Shown one piece after another: positions 38,366-49,000 of a DNA stretch of 52,532 nucleotides. The DNA comes from Saprospira grandis DSM 2844 (GTDB lineage Bacteria > Bacteroidota > Bacteroidia > Chitinophagales > Saprospiraceae). The notes under the pieces were generated by a model. The model did not search any database. It saw nothing but the letters and a program-made list of their open reading frames with translations, and was not told the origin of the DNA. Numbering within the stretch: position 1 is the first letter of the stretch; each line of letters starts with the position of its first letter. Made by a program: the position numbers and the translations under genes. The stretch covers positions 1 through 52,532 of the forward strand of contig CAMDAB010000010.1 in assembly GCA_945888475.1 (NCBI GenBank). The letters are read 5' to 3'.

Positions 38366-38382
38366 ATACGTTTCAGTAAAAA

Positions 38383-41190
38383 CTATGCTTTTGTGATTTT
38401 TGAATTATCCTCTTTTGGCGAATTTTTATAAACCCACCAAATAGCAAAGCCCATAAAAGCAATAATCAACAAGGATGAAATGAGCGCGCACAATTGACCA
38501 AGTCTGTGTGAACGTGGCTCGAATTTAAACTCAATTGTATGCTCACCTGCAGGAATACGCATACCGCGCAGGAGATAATCAACTTTAATAAAGGCTGATT
38601 TTAGGAGTTTTCCATCGACATAAACATTCCAACCCTTGTGAGGCGGATAATAAATTTCAGAAAATACTGCAAATCGTTCATTTACTGTTTTCGATTTGTA
38701 TGTGAGTTTCTCAGGATGATAAGCAGCAAGCATGATATAATCACCATCCGATTTGGTATTTGCTAGTCCTTTCAGATAAGCCTCGTTACTTTTTCGCGTA
38801 ACTGCAGTTGATCTCGGAACCAGTTTTGCCAGATAATCAAGTTCTTCATCGGCAGTATTCACATATTGAATAGCATCTACAAGCCAAGCATTGCCGAGTG
38901 CCTCTGGGTTTTCGAGCGCCTTATCCGGATTGTTCAAGACATATTTTGCATTGAGCATTCCAAGAATATGCAGGTAATCGGGATTGATATCTTTTCCACG
39001 CAGATAATATTCAGAAAGTTCCTGAATGAGAATTGGTTTAGCAGCATGGTAACCACCAATTATTTTATGAAAATAGGCTCCTTCCGAATTTTGGAAAGGG
39101 CTACCTTGCCGGCCACTTCTTGCCCCTGCCAAAAGATCGTAAACCCTGAAATGAGGGGTCTTATCTGCAAGTACCTGCTGATCGGCCTTGGTGGCAGGCG
39201 GTGTACTATTTACATTACTTTTCTCTTCATAACTGCTATCATTGATATAGTATCTGTCAATCAATACAACATCGACCATAGAAATGGCAGCAACAATGCC
39301 CACCAAAAGCCATGATTGTTTGAACTTATCGCTTGCATAGGCCCAAAGTGCAGCAGCTCCCAGAATGATAAAAATTAAAGAGCGTATAGCATCCGATCTC
39401 ATCAATTCTGCCCGGTCTTTTTTAACTGCATTGTAAAACTCACCCCATTGCGGAGCCTGTTTGGTAAGCTGTACAAATTGACTGTCATTAGCACCGGTAA
39501 AATCGCCACTGTAACTGAACATTATAACATATAAAACAGCTGCAGCCGATATTCCCAAAGCTGTATACAGATAAGTCAGGCGATTTGCCTTGATTTTGAC
39601 AGCCGCAAAAATGCGTTCAATAAGTAATCCTGTTGGCTTTGCATCCAGCGTTTTATCTTTGTATTTTATAAATTCAGCCAATCCCAAAACTGCCAGAATC
39701 ACTGCTATTGCCTCAACGCCTGCTAAGGACATCGTCACAGCTCTGAATTTATTATACATGGGGAAATAATCCACCATAAAATAGTTAAAGGCTTTGAAAT
39801 TATCACCCCAGGCGAGCATAATAAAGAATGCGCCTACCAGCATCAGTGCCCATTTTACCGGACCTTTCGCAATAAGCAGACCCAAAATTGCCAAAAGGAA
39901 AACAATTGCCCCCAAATAAACTGTACCACTGGTAAATGGCTGCGCTCCCCAATATTGAGAAGTCATTTGGAAAAGCTGATTCAGAATCTTATTTTGTTGC
40001 TCTGGCGCTGCTCCTTGTAAGAGCTTTTTTATAGCTGCGGCAGAGTTGGTCTCATTAAACTCAATTCCAGAACTGCCTGCTTCTCCGGCAAAATATTTGG
40101 AATTGGTACCACCGGCAAAACGCGGTACTATGAGGGTAAAAGTTTCTCTGATGCCATAGCTCCAACCGAAAATATAATCCTTGTCTAGCCCTTTATTCTT
40201 GGAGGTACTTGCAAGGCTTAGGATATCTTTTTTGAGGTTATTTGCCTTTTCGGGACTAAGGGCAGCGCTCATATAGTCCATGAATATTTTTTCGGTCTTG
40301 ATGGCTTTTCCCACTACACCATAGTCGTTCAGTTTAGCAATCTCTTCCTGCGACACTCCCTTTGAAACAAGTGCCTTCACATCATCTTCCTCGAGAATAA
40401 ACTGCTTAAGCTCCGATCCGCCCCGTATCGTCTCGGCAGAATATTCATAAGTTGTCCAAAGTTGTCCAAGATTAGCAAGTACGCCAAAAACTGCAGCAAG
40501 CGCCAATGCTCCGGAAGCTTTTATGAAACTGCCAATTTTCTTGTTTGTAATGTCATGCACCAGGAAAGCCGCGGCCAAAAAGCCCATCATCAGGAAAGTA
40601 TAATAAACTATCTGAACATGGCTTGCTCCTATCTGTCCTGCAATACAAAAAGCAGCAATAGCAGATCCCAGAATGATTTTGCCACGATAAGCAGTTATGG
40701 TTGCCGCTATAATCGGTATCATATAAACCATGGCATGGATTTTTGTGGAATGCCCTGCCTGAAAAAGGTCCATATTGTTGGCCATAAATCCGAAGGAAAG
40801 ACCTCCCAATGCCGATATCCACTTATCAGTACCCATGGCCAGAAAACCCAGGTAGGCAAGTATCATCATAAAGAACAGCATGGTATGCGGCGCATTGATA
40901 GGCGCACCAAAAAGGAAAACATAGGATACAACCGTGAAAACCTTATTGGCTGTATAGTTTCCATACAACAAATAAGTTGGCATACCGATGAAGGTCTGGT
41001 CAGTCCAGTTGATATGTTTGTTTTCTTTTTCAATATACTGATAAACTTCTGCCGACATGCCCCGTGCCTGCATGTTATCATGCTCGGTCAAGGACATATC
41101 ATTAAAAGCTGTCGGACTAAAAAAGATAAAGGCCGCCAAAAGCAGCGTGAAATAAATGGCAATATGTGGAATCAGTTTTTCAAATTTCAT
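38383..41190 (-). CDS. YfhO family membrane protein
   Basis: A 935-aa polytopic protein with about twelve to fourteen hydrophobic helices, a large extracytoplasmic C-terminal domain (about 660-890) and a final helix near 905-925. YfhO proteins resemble GT-C fold glycosyltransferases and are linked to glycosylation of lipoteichoic acid in Gram-positives; in Bacteroidota the role is unproven. The C-terminal segment with YPEKLTYKSKTVNERFAVFSEIYYPPHKGWNVYVDGK is characteristic. The location beside a family 2 glycosyltransferase supports an envelope glycan role. Confidence 0.86.
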   Translation of the reverse strand: MKFEKLIPHIAIYFTLLLAAFIFFSPTAFNDMSLTEHDNMQARGMSAEVYQYIEKENKHINWTDQTFIGMPTYLLYGNYTANKVFTVVSYVFLFGAPINAPHTMLFFMMILAYLGFLAMGTDKWISALGGLSFGFMANNMDLFQAGHSTKIHAMVYMIPIIAATITAYRGKIILGSAIAAFCIAGQIGASHVQIVYYTFLMMGFLAAAFLVHDITNKKIGSFIKASGALALAAVFGVLANLGQLWTTYEYSAETIRGGSELKQFILEEDDVKALVSKGVSQEEIAKLNDYGVVGKAIKTEKIFMDYMSAALSPEKANNLKKDILSLASTSKNKGLDKDYIFGWSYGIRETFTLIVPRFAGGTNSKYFAGEAGSSGIEFNETNSAAAIKKLLQGAAPEQQNKILNQLFQMTSQYWGAQPFTSGTVYLGAIVFLLAILGLLIAKGPVKWALMLVGAFFIMLAWGDNFKAFNYFMVDYFPMYNKFRAVTMSLAGVEAIAVILAVLGLAEFIKYKDKTLDAKPTGLLIERIFAAVKIKANRLTYLYTALGISAAAVLYVIMFSYSGDFTGANDSQFVQLTKQAPQWGEFYNAVKKDRAELMRSDAIRSLIFIILGAAALWAYASDKFKQSWLLVGIVAAISMVDVVLIDRYYINDSSYEEKSNVNSTPPATKADQQVLADKTPHFRVYDLLAGARSGRQGSPFQNSEGAYFHKIIGGYHAAKPILIQELSEYYLRGKDINPDYLHILGMLNAKYVLNNPDKALENPEALGNAWLVDAIQYVNTADEELDYLAKLVPRSTAVTRKSNEAYLKGLANTKSDGDYIMLAAYHPEKLTYKSKTVNERFAVFSEIYYPPHKGWNVYVDGKLLKSAFIKVDYLLRGMRIPAGEHTIEFKFEPRSHRLGQLCALISSLLIIAFMGFAIWWVYKNSPKEDNSKITKA

Positions 41191-41238
41191 TTTTATAAAT
41201 CTCTTTTAGCAATGATAAAAAACAATTCTGATAAGGGA

Positions 41239-41246
41239 CAAAGTTA
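41239..41246 (-). promoter_or_regulatory. -7 element of the YfhO gene
   Basis: Minus-strand TAACTTTG, 48 nt before the ATG at 41190. The -33 region is not recognisable. Confidence 0.45.
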
Positions 41247-41293
41247 AAGATTTGACAGCAAATAATTTTTAGAAATACATCGCTTTATTAAAA

Positions 41294-42088
41294 TTATGCT
41301 TTAATATTTTCAGCAGCGATGTAAGCTCTATTTTTAAACATTTGTTTCTTTGTTGTAAAAACATTGTATTTCAAAATGCAGTAAATCGCCCTGAAACCGT
41401 CTTTCCAATTTATTTTTTTTCCCTCAGCATAGGTTCTTCCGTAATATGAAATACCCACCTCATAGATTCTCACATTGGGAATTCTCGCCATTTTAGCAGT
41501 AACTTCCGGTTCGAAACCAAAGCGTTTTTCCTTTAGAACAAGCTGCTGCACCATACTTGTTCTAAAAAGTTTATAACAGGTTTCCATATCGGTGAGATTG
41601 ATATTGGAAAACAGATTGGATAAAAATGTCAAAAACTTATTACCAATACTGTGAAAGAAAAACAGCCTGCGATTGGGATTTCCACCCATAAAACGCGAAC
41701 CATAGACAACATCAGCCTGTCCGATCAAAATGGGCTTCAGCAGCAACACATACTCATCGGGATCGTATTCCAGGTCGGCATCCTGTATAATGAGAAACTC
41801 TCCGCTTGCATGTTCAATTCCTGTGTGCAGGGCAGCGCCTTTTCCCTTGTTCACTTCATGTTTCAGGTAACGTATGTTGAGTTCGGGATGATTGCTGATA
41901 TAATTTTTAATAGCTTCCTCTGTATTATCTTTTGAGCAGTCATTTACAATGATTACTTCCTTCTCGATTCCGTTTGGCAATAGCGTTTTCCTTACTTTAT
42001 CCAGAATTAAATGTACTGTTCTCCCTTCATTATAGGCGGGTATAACAATAGACAATTTATGTATAATTGAATTTTCTTCCATTTTCAT
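41294..42088 (-). CDS. family 2 glycosyltransferase (polyprenyl-phosphate sugar transferase type)
   Basis: A 264-aa GT-A glycosyltransferase from the ATG at 42088. The frame could extend to ATG 42136, but a TATATTTG box (42138-42145) ends just above it, placing transcription start inside that extension. Motifs: LSIVIPAYNEGRTVHLILDKV, VIIVNDCSKDNTEE, FLIIQDADLEYDPDEY (metal-binding Asp-x-Asp) and VVYGSRFMGGNPNRR. This pattern is that of dolichol- or undecaprenyl-phosphate mannosyl/glucosyltransferases (DPM1-like). It would supply lipid-linked sugars, possibly to YfhO-type transferases; that link is inference. It lacks C-terminal membrane helices. Confidence 0.86.
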   Translation of the reverse strand: MKMEENSIIHKLSIVIPAYNEGRTVHLILDKVRKTLLPNGIEKEVIIVNDCSKDNTEEAIKNYISNHPELNIRYLKHEVNKGKGAALHTGIEHASGEFLIIQDADLEYDPDEYVLLLKPILIGQADVVYGSRFMGGNPNRRLFFFHSIGNKFLTFLSNLFSNINLTDMETCYKLFRTSMVQQLVLKEKRFGFEPEVTAKMARIPNVRIYEVGISYYGRTYAEGKKINWKDGFRAIYCILKYNVFTTKKQMFKNRAYIAAENIKA

Positions 42089-42137
42089 TTTATTTCTGAT
42101 GAGGCCAAAGCTGTCTCGACAGGATTGTTGGCCCATT

Positions 42138-42145
42138 CAAATATA
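42138..42145 (-). promoter_or_regulatory. -7 element of the glycosyltransferase gene
   Basis: Minus-strand TATATTTG. Its position decides the start codon in favour of 42088. No clear -33. Confidence 0.45.
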
Positions 42146-42250
42146 TGTTTCTAACTTAGTATTAAAAGCATCGTGGTTCAAAATTATAAAAAAAATTGCA
42201 AAATCGGATTTTTTAATCTTAATAGCATAGTTACAAAGCTGCTGATTACT

Positions 42251-42258
42251 TAATTTTG
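42251..42258 (+). promoter_or_regulatory. -7 element of the 654-aa LRR gene
   Basis: TAATTTTG, 19 nt before the ATG at 42278. The -33 element is weak. Confidence 0.45.
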
Positions 42259-42277
42259 AAAAAATAATTGATATTAG

Positions 42278-44242
42278 ATGCAAAATTATAGTGACGAGCG
42301 GCATATTGCTGACCTCGAACAGGTTGAAGAGCTTATTAGCAAAAACATCAACGATGAATTTTTTGGAATCACTGATTTAAATGGGATTAAAACGCTGCCC
42401 CCTTCTATATCCAAAATGGTCAAAGTTAGCCTTTTAACCATCGATAATTGCCGGGAATTCAATGAGATTTCAGCTGCTATGATAGAAATGAAAGCACTGA
42501 AATGGTTGAGGTTTGTATACTGTCAGCACAAAAATTTGCCGGTTGGGCTTTCGCGATTGACACAGCTCAGAAAACTGTCATTGAATGAAAATCAATATTC
42601 GCTAAAAACGAACTGGGAAGAATTGGGGAAAATGCAGGGTATTGAATCGCTCGAATTGAGTCAAAGCCTTGTCAATCTGCGGGGCAAAGTTCCCAAGGTG
42701 ATTTTTTCCTTAAAAAAACTACAGTTTCTTTACCTCGACAACAATAAACTTAAGCATTTACCTGGAGAAATAAGCCAGTTGAAAGAACTCATTACTTTGG
42801 ATTTGGGTAATAATAAACTAAGTCAGTTGCCTTATGAAATGAGTCAGTTGAAAGAGCTAGTTACCTTGGAATTGGGGGAGAATCAATTCCATGAATTTCC
42901 TGATGTATTGCTTTTGCTACCTAAACTTAGAAACCTGACTATCAACGCTGAGGCCATTAACAATATTCCATTCGAGCTATTTGATATGCAGGCATTGAAA
43001 ACGCTCAGTATTACTGGAAAAAATACCAAAAAATATCCTGCTATATCCGAAGTTGAAAAATTTTTCAATTTGACAAGACAAGCGCAATTAGACAGCGATT
43101 TTATAAATCTGGTACTCAATGTGCTGAAATATCCGCAACTCTATGATGAACTAGAAATTAACGAACTTATTTTACTCTTGAACTGCAAGCTGGAAACAGT
43201 TATTAATAACAGCCTGGAAAGATTGGAACTAATGCTAAGCAATTCATTTTCAGGTATTAGTTCAGGGGATAATTTATTAATAAGCGGTAAAAGCTTTGAG
43301 CACAAAAATACATTAAAACAAAAACTGGAACTTAAGGACATTGTTGTACACTCAAAACTATCGAAAAAAGTTACACATGTTTTATTGAGCCAAGACCTAA
43401 AAAGCCTGGAATTTTTAAATAACCATGAAATAGTATTATTGACCGAAAAAATGCTGCACAAGGCTCTTTCAGAAGAGGATAAAGAAATTATTTTTTCAGA
43501 TCCTGCTGAATATGAGTCAAGTTTGAATAAGATTCGCGAACTTTTGGCATCGGATGATACAAACAGCATTATGCTTGCATTTAACCTTATACAAAATTAT
43601 GGCCTTATCGACAGCTTATTAACCGATCTGCTTTTTGTTTACAAAAAAACCCAAAGCGAGTCTGTAAGAAAAGCAATTATTTTACTTTTGAAAAAGGAGG
43701 GTAATTTCGAATTTTCTGTCGATTTAAAAAAAAGAATGCCATTGTTCAAAATTAACAAGGAAAAAACCCTTAGTAAATCCTTGCTTTTCTACAGTACGAA
43801 ATACAAGATCGAAACGACTAGGTTAGTAAAACTAATTTTTGATAAAACTAAAATGGGCAGGCATTTCGCCCTGATGCATTTTGAAACTAAAGATAAAATC
43901 GATTTTTTTGAAGCCATAATAAAAGACAGGCAACTCAATCTTTCGAACTGTGATTTGGAAAAACTGCCTGAAGATTTCGAAATATTTTCAGATAAAGTGA
44001 ACTCGATTGATTTGAATTTCAACTCCTTTGCCGATATTCCGATAAAAGCGCTATTGAAATTAAAAAATCTTAAAGAATTAAAATTTGTCAATGCTAAAAT
44101 CTGGCATTATCCCGAAGCACTTCTCAAACTCGATAAATTGGAGTGCTTGATTGTTCCAAGTAGTTTTGCCCAACTTGCCTCCGCTGAGCTATTATCGACT
44201 TTAAAAAAACGAAAAGTAAGTATAATTTATGCTATGATTTAA
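42278..44242 (+). CDS. large leucine-rich-repeat protein
   Basis: A 654-aa soluble protein without a signal peptide. The N-terminal LRR block (about 20-265) has bacterial repeats such as LPGEISQLKELITLDLGNNKLSQLPYEMSQLKEL. The middle (about 280-540) is helical with the motif LLASDDTNSIMLAFNLIQNYG, shared with the 230-aa LRR protein at 20590. A short second LRR block follows at about 550-650 (NLSNCDLEKLPEDFEIFSDKVNSIDLNFNSF). LRR arrays bind proteins; no enzymatic domain is visible. Its 3' end overlaps the convergent flippase gene by 11 nt. Confidence 0.82.
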   Translation: MQNYSDERHIADLEQVEELISKNINDEFFGITDLNGIKTLPPSISKMVKVSLLTIDNCREFNEISAAMIEMKALKWLRFVYCQHKNLPVGLSRLTQLRKLSLNENQYSLKTNWEELGKMQGIESLELSQSLVNLRGKVPKVIFSLKKLQFLYLDNNKLKHLPGEISQLKELITLDLGNNKLSQLPYEMSQLKELVTLELGENQFHEFPDVLLLLPKLRNLTINAEAINNIPFELFDMQALKTLSITGKNTKKYPAISEVEKFFNLTRQAQLDSDFINLVLNVLKYPQLYDELEINELILLLNCKLETVINNSLERLELMLSNSFSGISSGDNLLISGKSFEHKNTLKQKLELKDIVVHSKLSKKVTHVLLSQDLKSLEFLNNHEIVLLTEKMLHKALSEEDKEIIFSDPAEYESSLNKIRELLASDDTNSIMLAFNLIQNYGLIDSLLTDLLFVYKKTQSESVRKAIILLLKKEGNFEFSVDLKKRMPLFKINKEKTLSKSLLFYSTKYKIETTRLVKLIFDKTKMGRHFALMHFETKDKIDFFEAIIKDRQLNLSNCDLEKLPEDFEIFSDKVNSIDLNFNSFADIPIKALLKLKNLKELKFVNAKIWHYPEALLKLDKLECLIVPSSFAQLASAELLSTLKKRKVSIIYAMI

Positions 44243-45695
44243 ACAGCTTTTTAAGCGTATCATAAAAAAGAGCTATCCCGAAAACAAACATGAGCAATCC
44301 TTTCAGGGCAATCAAACCGAAATTCATCCCCAATGTTTCCCAGCCTAATTTGTAAAAAGCAAAAGTGAGGGCAAAAAGCGGAAGCAATGACAAAACAATT
44401 TTTCCCAATGGCAAAGCAGGAAATTTCATCCAAAAATCATTGAAAATCCATGCAATCAGGGCCATGAGGGCATAAGAAAACAAGGTTGTATAAGCGGCTG
44501 CTTCATAACCATAATCTTTTACGAAAAGCATATTTAAACAGATATTTACCACTGCACCACTCAAGAAAATAAGGGTTATAAACAAATTAGTTTTTCTATA
44601 ATTGTATATCCGTGTATATAGCAGCGCAAGTCCGTATAAGATATTGCCGAGTATTATGATGGGTACAATTACCAGCGCCTCTCTAAAACTAGCCTTTGCC
44701 GAAAGTAAGGTACCCAAATCGACTGAAAAGAGGATAAGAAAAAGACCCGCCAGTAAGGTGAGTTTGTGAATACTATAAGATTGAGTTGCTATATCTTCAT
44801 ATTTTTGCTCATCCATCATTTTTGTGTAATGTACCAATGAGGCATTGTGCAAGGCAGTGATAAGACCAAACATCAATAGACTGATCTTATATGCAAAGCT
44901 GTAAAGTCCTGCTTTTTCGGGCCCTAAAGCTACATTAATATACCACTGATCGAATGAGGATAAAATTTGACCACCCAATGCATAAGGAACCAAGGGCAAT
45001 GAATAAACTAAGGCATATCTTAGATAAGCCCATTTCATGTTTCTGAAATCGAAATATTTCCGAATGAGATAAAACAGGAAAATTGCCAAAATTGCATTGA
45101 CAAAGAATTCACCCACTATCTTCCCCATGTAGAGCGAGCCGCCATATTTTTTTAAATAAATAATACAGGCGACCGATACAACAAATTTAATATATTGGTT
45201 TAACACTTGCATGGTGGTCATTTCACGACTATTATTCTCGGCTACTCTTATAAAAAAATAGACATACCACATGATGCTGGTGTAGGAATATAGCATGAGC
45301 CAGTTGACCAATTGAGGACTAAGGTTGAGAAAGCGCCCAACTTCTTCTCTGTAAAGATAGATACAAAAAGCCGATACGCTGTATAGCACTGTAACCGCTG
45401 TAAAAATGGTACTCAAAAAAGCTTTTTTCTGTGCATCGGGCTCAAGGAAATATCTGGAGATGGACCACTCCAGGTTAAGCGAGAAAATTACAGATGCAAT
45501 AAGTGTATAGCTAAGGTAAACGTTTACAATTCCATATTCTTCCGGACTTAGAAAATAGGTCATTACCGGCAGTGAAATGATGCCAAGCCCTTGAATAAGA
45601 ATAGTTCCCGAAAAATAAACACTGGCATGTTTGAAGCTGTCGAAAAATGAAAAGTTTTTCAGCTTGGCCAATATTGAAGTATTTTTTAAAGACAT
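44232..45695 (-). CDS. oligosaccharide flippase family protein
   Basis: A 487-aa polytopic membrane protein with about fourteen hydrophobic helices. It fits the MOP/Wzx-like superfamily that flips lipid-linked oligosaccharides. The start FKHASVYFSGTILIQGLGIISLPVMTYFLSPEEYGIVNVYLSYT is typical of polysaccharide biosynthesis proteins. Length is usual. It overlaps the LRR gene stop by 11 nt at its own end, and begins one base after the stop of the upstream 96-aa gene. Other capsule genes are absent here, so it may serve a general glycan route with the YfhO and GT2 products. Confidence 0.87.
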   Translation of the reverse strand: MSLKNTSILAKLKNFSFFDSFKHASVYFSGTILIQGLGIISLPVMTYFLSPEEYGIVNVYLSYTLIASVIFSLNLEWSISRYFLEPDAQKKAFLSTIFTAVTVLYSVSAFCIYLYREEVGRFLNLSPQLVNWLMLYSYTSIMWYVYFFIRVAENNSREMTTMQVLNQYIKFVVSVACIIYLKKYGGSLYMGKIVGEFFVNAILAIFLFYLIRKYFDFRNMKWAYLRYALVYSLPLVPYALGGQILSSFDQWYINVALGPEKAGLYSFAYKISLLMFGLITALHNASLVHYTKMMDEQKYEDIATQSYSIHKLTLLAGLFLILFSVDLGTLLSAKASFREALVIVPIIILGNILYGLALLYTRIYNYRKTNLFITLIFLSGAVVNICLNMLFVKDYGYEAAAYTTLFSYALMALIAWIFNDFWMKFPALPLGKIVLSLLPLFALTFAFYKLGWETLGMNFGLIALKGLLMFVFGIALFYDTLKKLFKS

Positions 45696-45696
45696 A

Positions 45697-45987
45697 TCAG
45701 TTTACCTTGCTTATTGTCTTCGATTCTTTAAGTACCTCGTCGAGCAGTTTACGACTGTTTTCATCCAGCGCCATTTTTAGCTCGTCTTCGATTTCAGTCA
45801 GTTGAATTATTTCGATCAGACAGTTAATGCGGGCCTCTGTCGTAAAAAATTTATTAATGACAATTACCTTTTGGTTTTTGACAAGACAGTACCCGGACTG
45901 AAAATGACCTTTTTCGTATCGCAGTTTATACTGCAAGTGTTTAAAAAGCTCTTCCAGCTTTTTTAGTGTATTTTCATTTAATTTCAT
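45697..45987 (-). CDS. small conserved-looking hypothetical protein
   Basis: A 96-aa soluble protein: N-terminal helix (LNENTLKKLEELFKHLQYKLRYEKG), a short beta hairpin (GYCLVKNQKVIVINKFFTTEAR) and C-terminal helices ending in an acidic/basic tail. I recognise no family. One base separates it from the flippase start on the same strand, so the two are translationally linked. Its promoter is at 46007-46035. It could be a regulatory or chaperone-like partner of envelope biosynthesis, but nothing in the sequence says so. Confidence 0.7.
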   Translation of the reverse strand: MKLNENTLKKLEELFKHLQYKLRYEKGHFQSGYCLVKNQKVIVINKFFTTEARINCLIEIIQLTEIEDELKMALDENSRKLLDEVLKESKTISKVN

Positions 45988-46006
45988 CTAATCGAAACTT
46001 TAGCTG

Positions 46007-46035
46007 CAAAGATAAAAAAATAGGGCGTAAAACAA
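46007..46035 (-). promoter_or_regulatory. promoter of the 96-aa gene and flippase
   Basis: Minus-strand TTG (46033-46035), 18-nt spacer, TATCTTTG (46007-46014), 20 nt before the ATG at 45987. It touches the terminator of the upstream adhesin gene. Confidence 0.6.
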
Positions 46036-46064
46036 AACGGCCTGCAAAGCGCTGCAGACCGTTT
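46034..46064 (-). terminator. intrinsic terminator of the adhesin gene
   Basis: AAAACGG-C-CTGCA (46034-46046) pairs with TGCAG-A-CCGTTT (46053-46064). On the minus strand it is followed by TTTTGTTTTAC. Confidence 0.75.
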
Positions 46065-46088
46065 ATAAATTTAGCTTTTCAAAATTTG

Positions 46089-49000
46089 TTATTTTTTAAC
46101 AATTTTTGCGCTATGTAGCATTCCACTCTTTTCATGTTTAGCCCTGATAATGTATGTACCGGGTACAAGACTGCTCATATCAGTTCTCAAATTATTATTG
46201 CCTGTGCTGGTAGCGAGAATTTTTGTACTGACTACTCGACCCAAGACATCTAAAATCTCAATTTGTATATTTTCCTCTCTTTCTGAATTGAAAGTGTAGA
46301 AAACTTCATCCTGAACTGGGTTAGGGAAGAAACTGTAACCTTTGCCGTTACCGTTTCTTTCGAGCACGACAATATTTGAAAGCTCAGTAGAAGCATCAGC
46401 ATTGATCAAATTCAAACGGTAATAATTCAGACCAATGAATGGACTGTTATCGATAAATTGATAAGTTTTAGTTTCGGCACTATTACCTGAGGCAGCTACT
46501 TCTCCGATAGTCTGGAAGTTAATACCGTCTTTGCTGCGCTGGACTTCGAAACGGGCAGTATTTTGCTCGCTTGCAGTTGCCCAATCGAGTATGTTGTAAG
46601 TTCCCTGTTCAGTTCCTGTAAAGAAAAGCCATTCGACAGGTAACAGCGCACTTGGAATGAGCACAACTGCTCCTGTTCCACCTGAGAAATTTGTTACACC
46701 TGCCATTACAGAGAAGTTTATTCCATTGAAAGTAGTTCCGGTACCTGAGGATGTCAGCTGCAAGAAAGTCGGATCATCGTCATAATCAGGTGCAGTATAA
46801 GCAGCATTTTGGTTTTTGAACCAGAACCAACCGTTCGGATTGGGATATTTGTATGCATAACCGCAAGCTGGATTGGTTGTCATCCAGGTATTGGCTGCAT
46901 TGATTACTGCGTTCTGTTCTGCCGGTTGATAGTAAAATCTTACATTGTAAGTTCCTGAAAGTGTTCCTGTATGTTGTACATTCCAGTTGCGTTCCATTTC
47001 GAACTGTGCCTCGCCTGATGTATTTCCAAAGGCGCAATTGGCAGGATTTCCAGGATCGAGATAGTAGGTTCCATTATCTCTTATCGTAGCGGTAACAGTA
47101 CCTGCAGAAGCCAAATTCCCCTGAAGCGATAAAATAATATCATTGCCTACGTAGAAATGGTGCCATCCTGCATTATCGGTACAATAAGTAGAAGTACTTG
47201 TACCATTTGCTGCGTAGATATAGCTTCTCGAATTAATAGTTGCAGTAGCATCGCTCGTTGTATTGCAAGTCCCCTGACGACGAGCAAATACCGTTGTACT
47301 TGCAGTTGTAACTGTAACGGGAACACTACTGCCAGTACCCAACAAAGTACCCGTACCATTAGGGCCGGAATACCAGTTTATTGTCGAACCTGAACCAGCG
47401 GTACCGCCAGCAGCTGTAATGTTTACAGTTGTATTGGGGCAGGTGATAGTTGGCGCAGAAAGCGTTGGCGCAGTCGAGTTTGTTAAGGCCGTAATAGTAG
47501 CGCTTGAACTTCTGGTACAACTGTTACCATCGGTAATAGTTACTGTGTACACGCCAGGTGCCAAGCCTGTTATATTGGAAGTTGTGCGTCCGTTGCTCCA
47601 AAGATAGCTATAACTGAGTGTTCCCCCTGAAAGTGAAGTAGATACCGTGCCAGTTGTAGAACTTGGACAAGCTGCTGCACTTGGCGTAGTTGTAAGTGTT
47701 ATGGCAGATGGCTGAGTCACATTAACTGTTCTTGTAGCTGAACATCCATTTGCATCTGTTGCAGTAACAGTTGATAGACCTGCTGGAAGTGTAGAAACAC
47801 TTGGCCCTGTTGAACCATTACTCCAATTATAGCTTATTACACCTGTTCCTCCAACGGCTTCAACGGTAGCCGATCCTGTATTTGTACCATTGCAAAGCAG
47901 ATTCCCAGTTGATAATAAATTTACGGTTACCGTTCCGGGTGTAGTTATATTAAAGTTTACTGAATTCTGACAGCCGCCCGCAGTCACTGTAACAGAATAA
48001 TTGCCCGGGGCAAGACCCGATCTGACACCAGTTGTATTTCCGCCAATGTTCCATGCATAGGAATATGGTCCCGGAGCTCCTATCGTTGCTACCGTAGCCG
48101 TTCCGTTATTTTGTCCGCAAAGCGCCGGAGTACTAGATTGCAAAAAGATATTTGGCGCTGCCGGAGCTGTAAAAAGAAAATTTGAAGCTGTTGCAGTACA
48201 GCCCGAAACTGTATTAGTTGCCGTTACAGTATAAATTCCCTGAGCTAAACCACTGATGGTAGATGCAGTTGTTCCAAAAGATGTACCGCCATTTGACCAT
48301 ACAAAGTTGAATGTACCACCCGATGGTGTAGCTGTCACTGTACCATTGCTGTTGCAGGTTGGCTGTACATTGCTCATCGTAATGTTAGGAAGCGCATTCA
48401 CTGTAACAGGGAAGCTAAACGTTCTTGGACAACCATATCTGGTGATTCCTCCGACGATTGATCTGGAATAGACCGTAGCAAAATATGTTGTCGTACTCCC
48501 CGGTGCAATTGTTATGCTATTTGGATTTGATGACAATATATTTGTGGTTGGTGACCATACAATTGAGTCTCCGATAAGTAAATTGTTTAGACTTATTGTA
48601 GTTGATCTTCCGGCACATATTGAAGCTGCGCCCGAACCGGTAGGACTAGAAGTTTGTACAACTGACAAATAAACTGTTTTATTTACTGGGCCACAACAAT
48701 CGGTTGTTAAAGTGAGGACAATTGTGTAAAAGCCTATATTATTGAATTGCGTTGAAGGCACCTGCTGTACATTGCCGGGATTTGCAATTGCTCCGTTGAA
48801 ATTCCAGGCATAAGAAACACCTGGATACAAACTCTGGAAGGATGCGAATTCGCCCTGGCAAAGTTGGAAAGTATCAGTATTCAAAAGATTTGCATTGCTG
48901 TTGATTACCGGAATGGTAGAACCAGCAAAGGCAATATTATGAAAACCTGTATATGGGCTACCGGCCATGGTTACTGTATAACGGCCTGTTTGAGAATATT

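Noticed and set aside
40462-41247. 261-aa plus-strand frame opposite the YfhO gene
   Set aside because: Antisense to a well-supported membrane protein; its His/Ser/Asn-rich composition is that of a reverse-complemented membrane gene.
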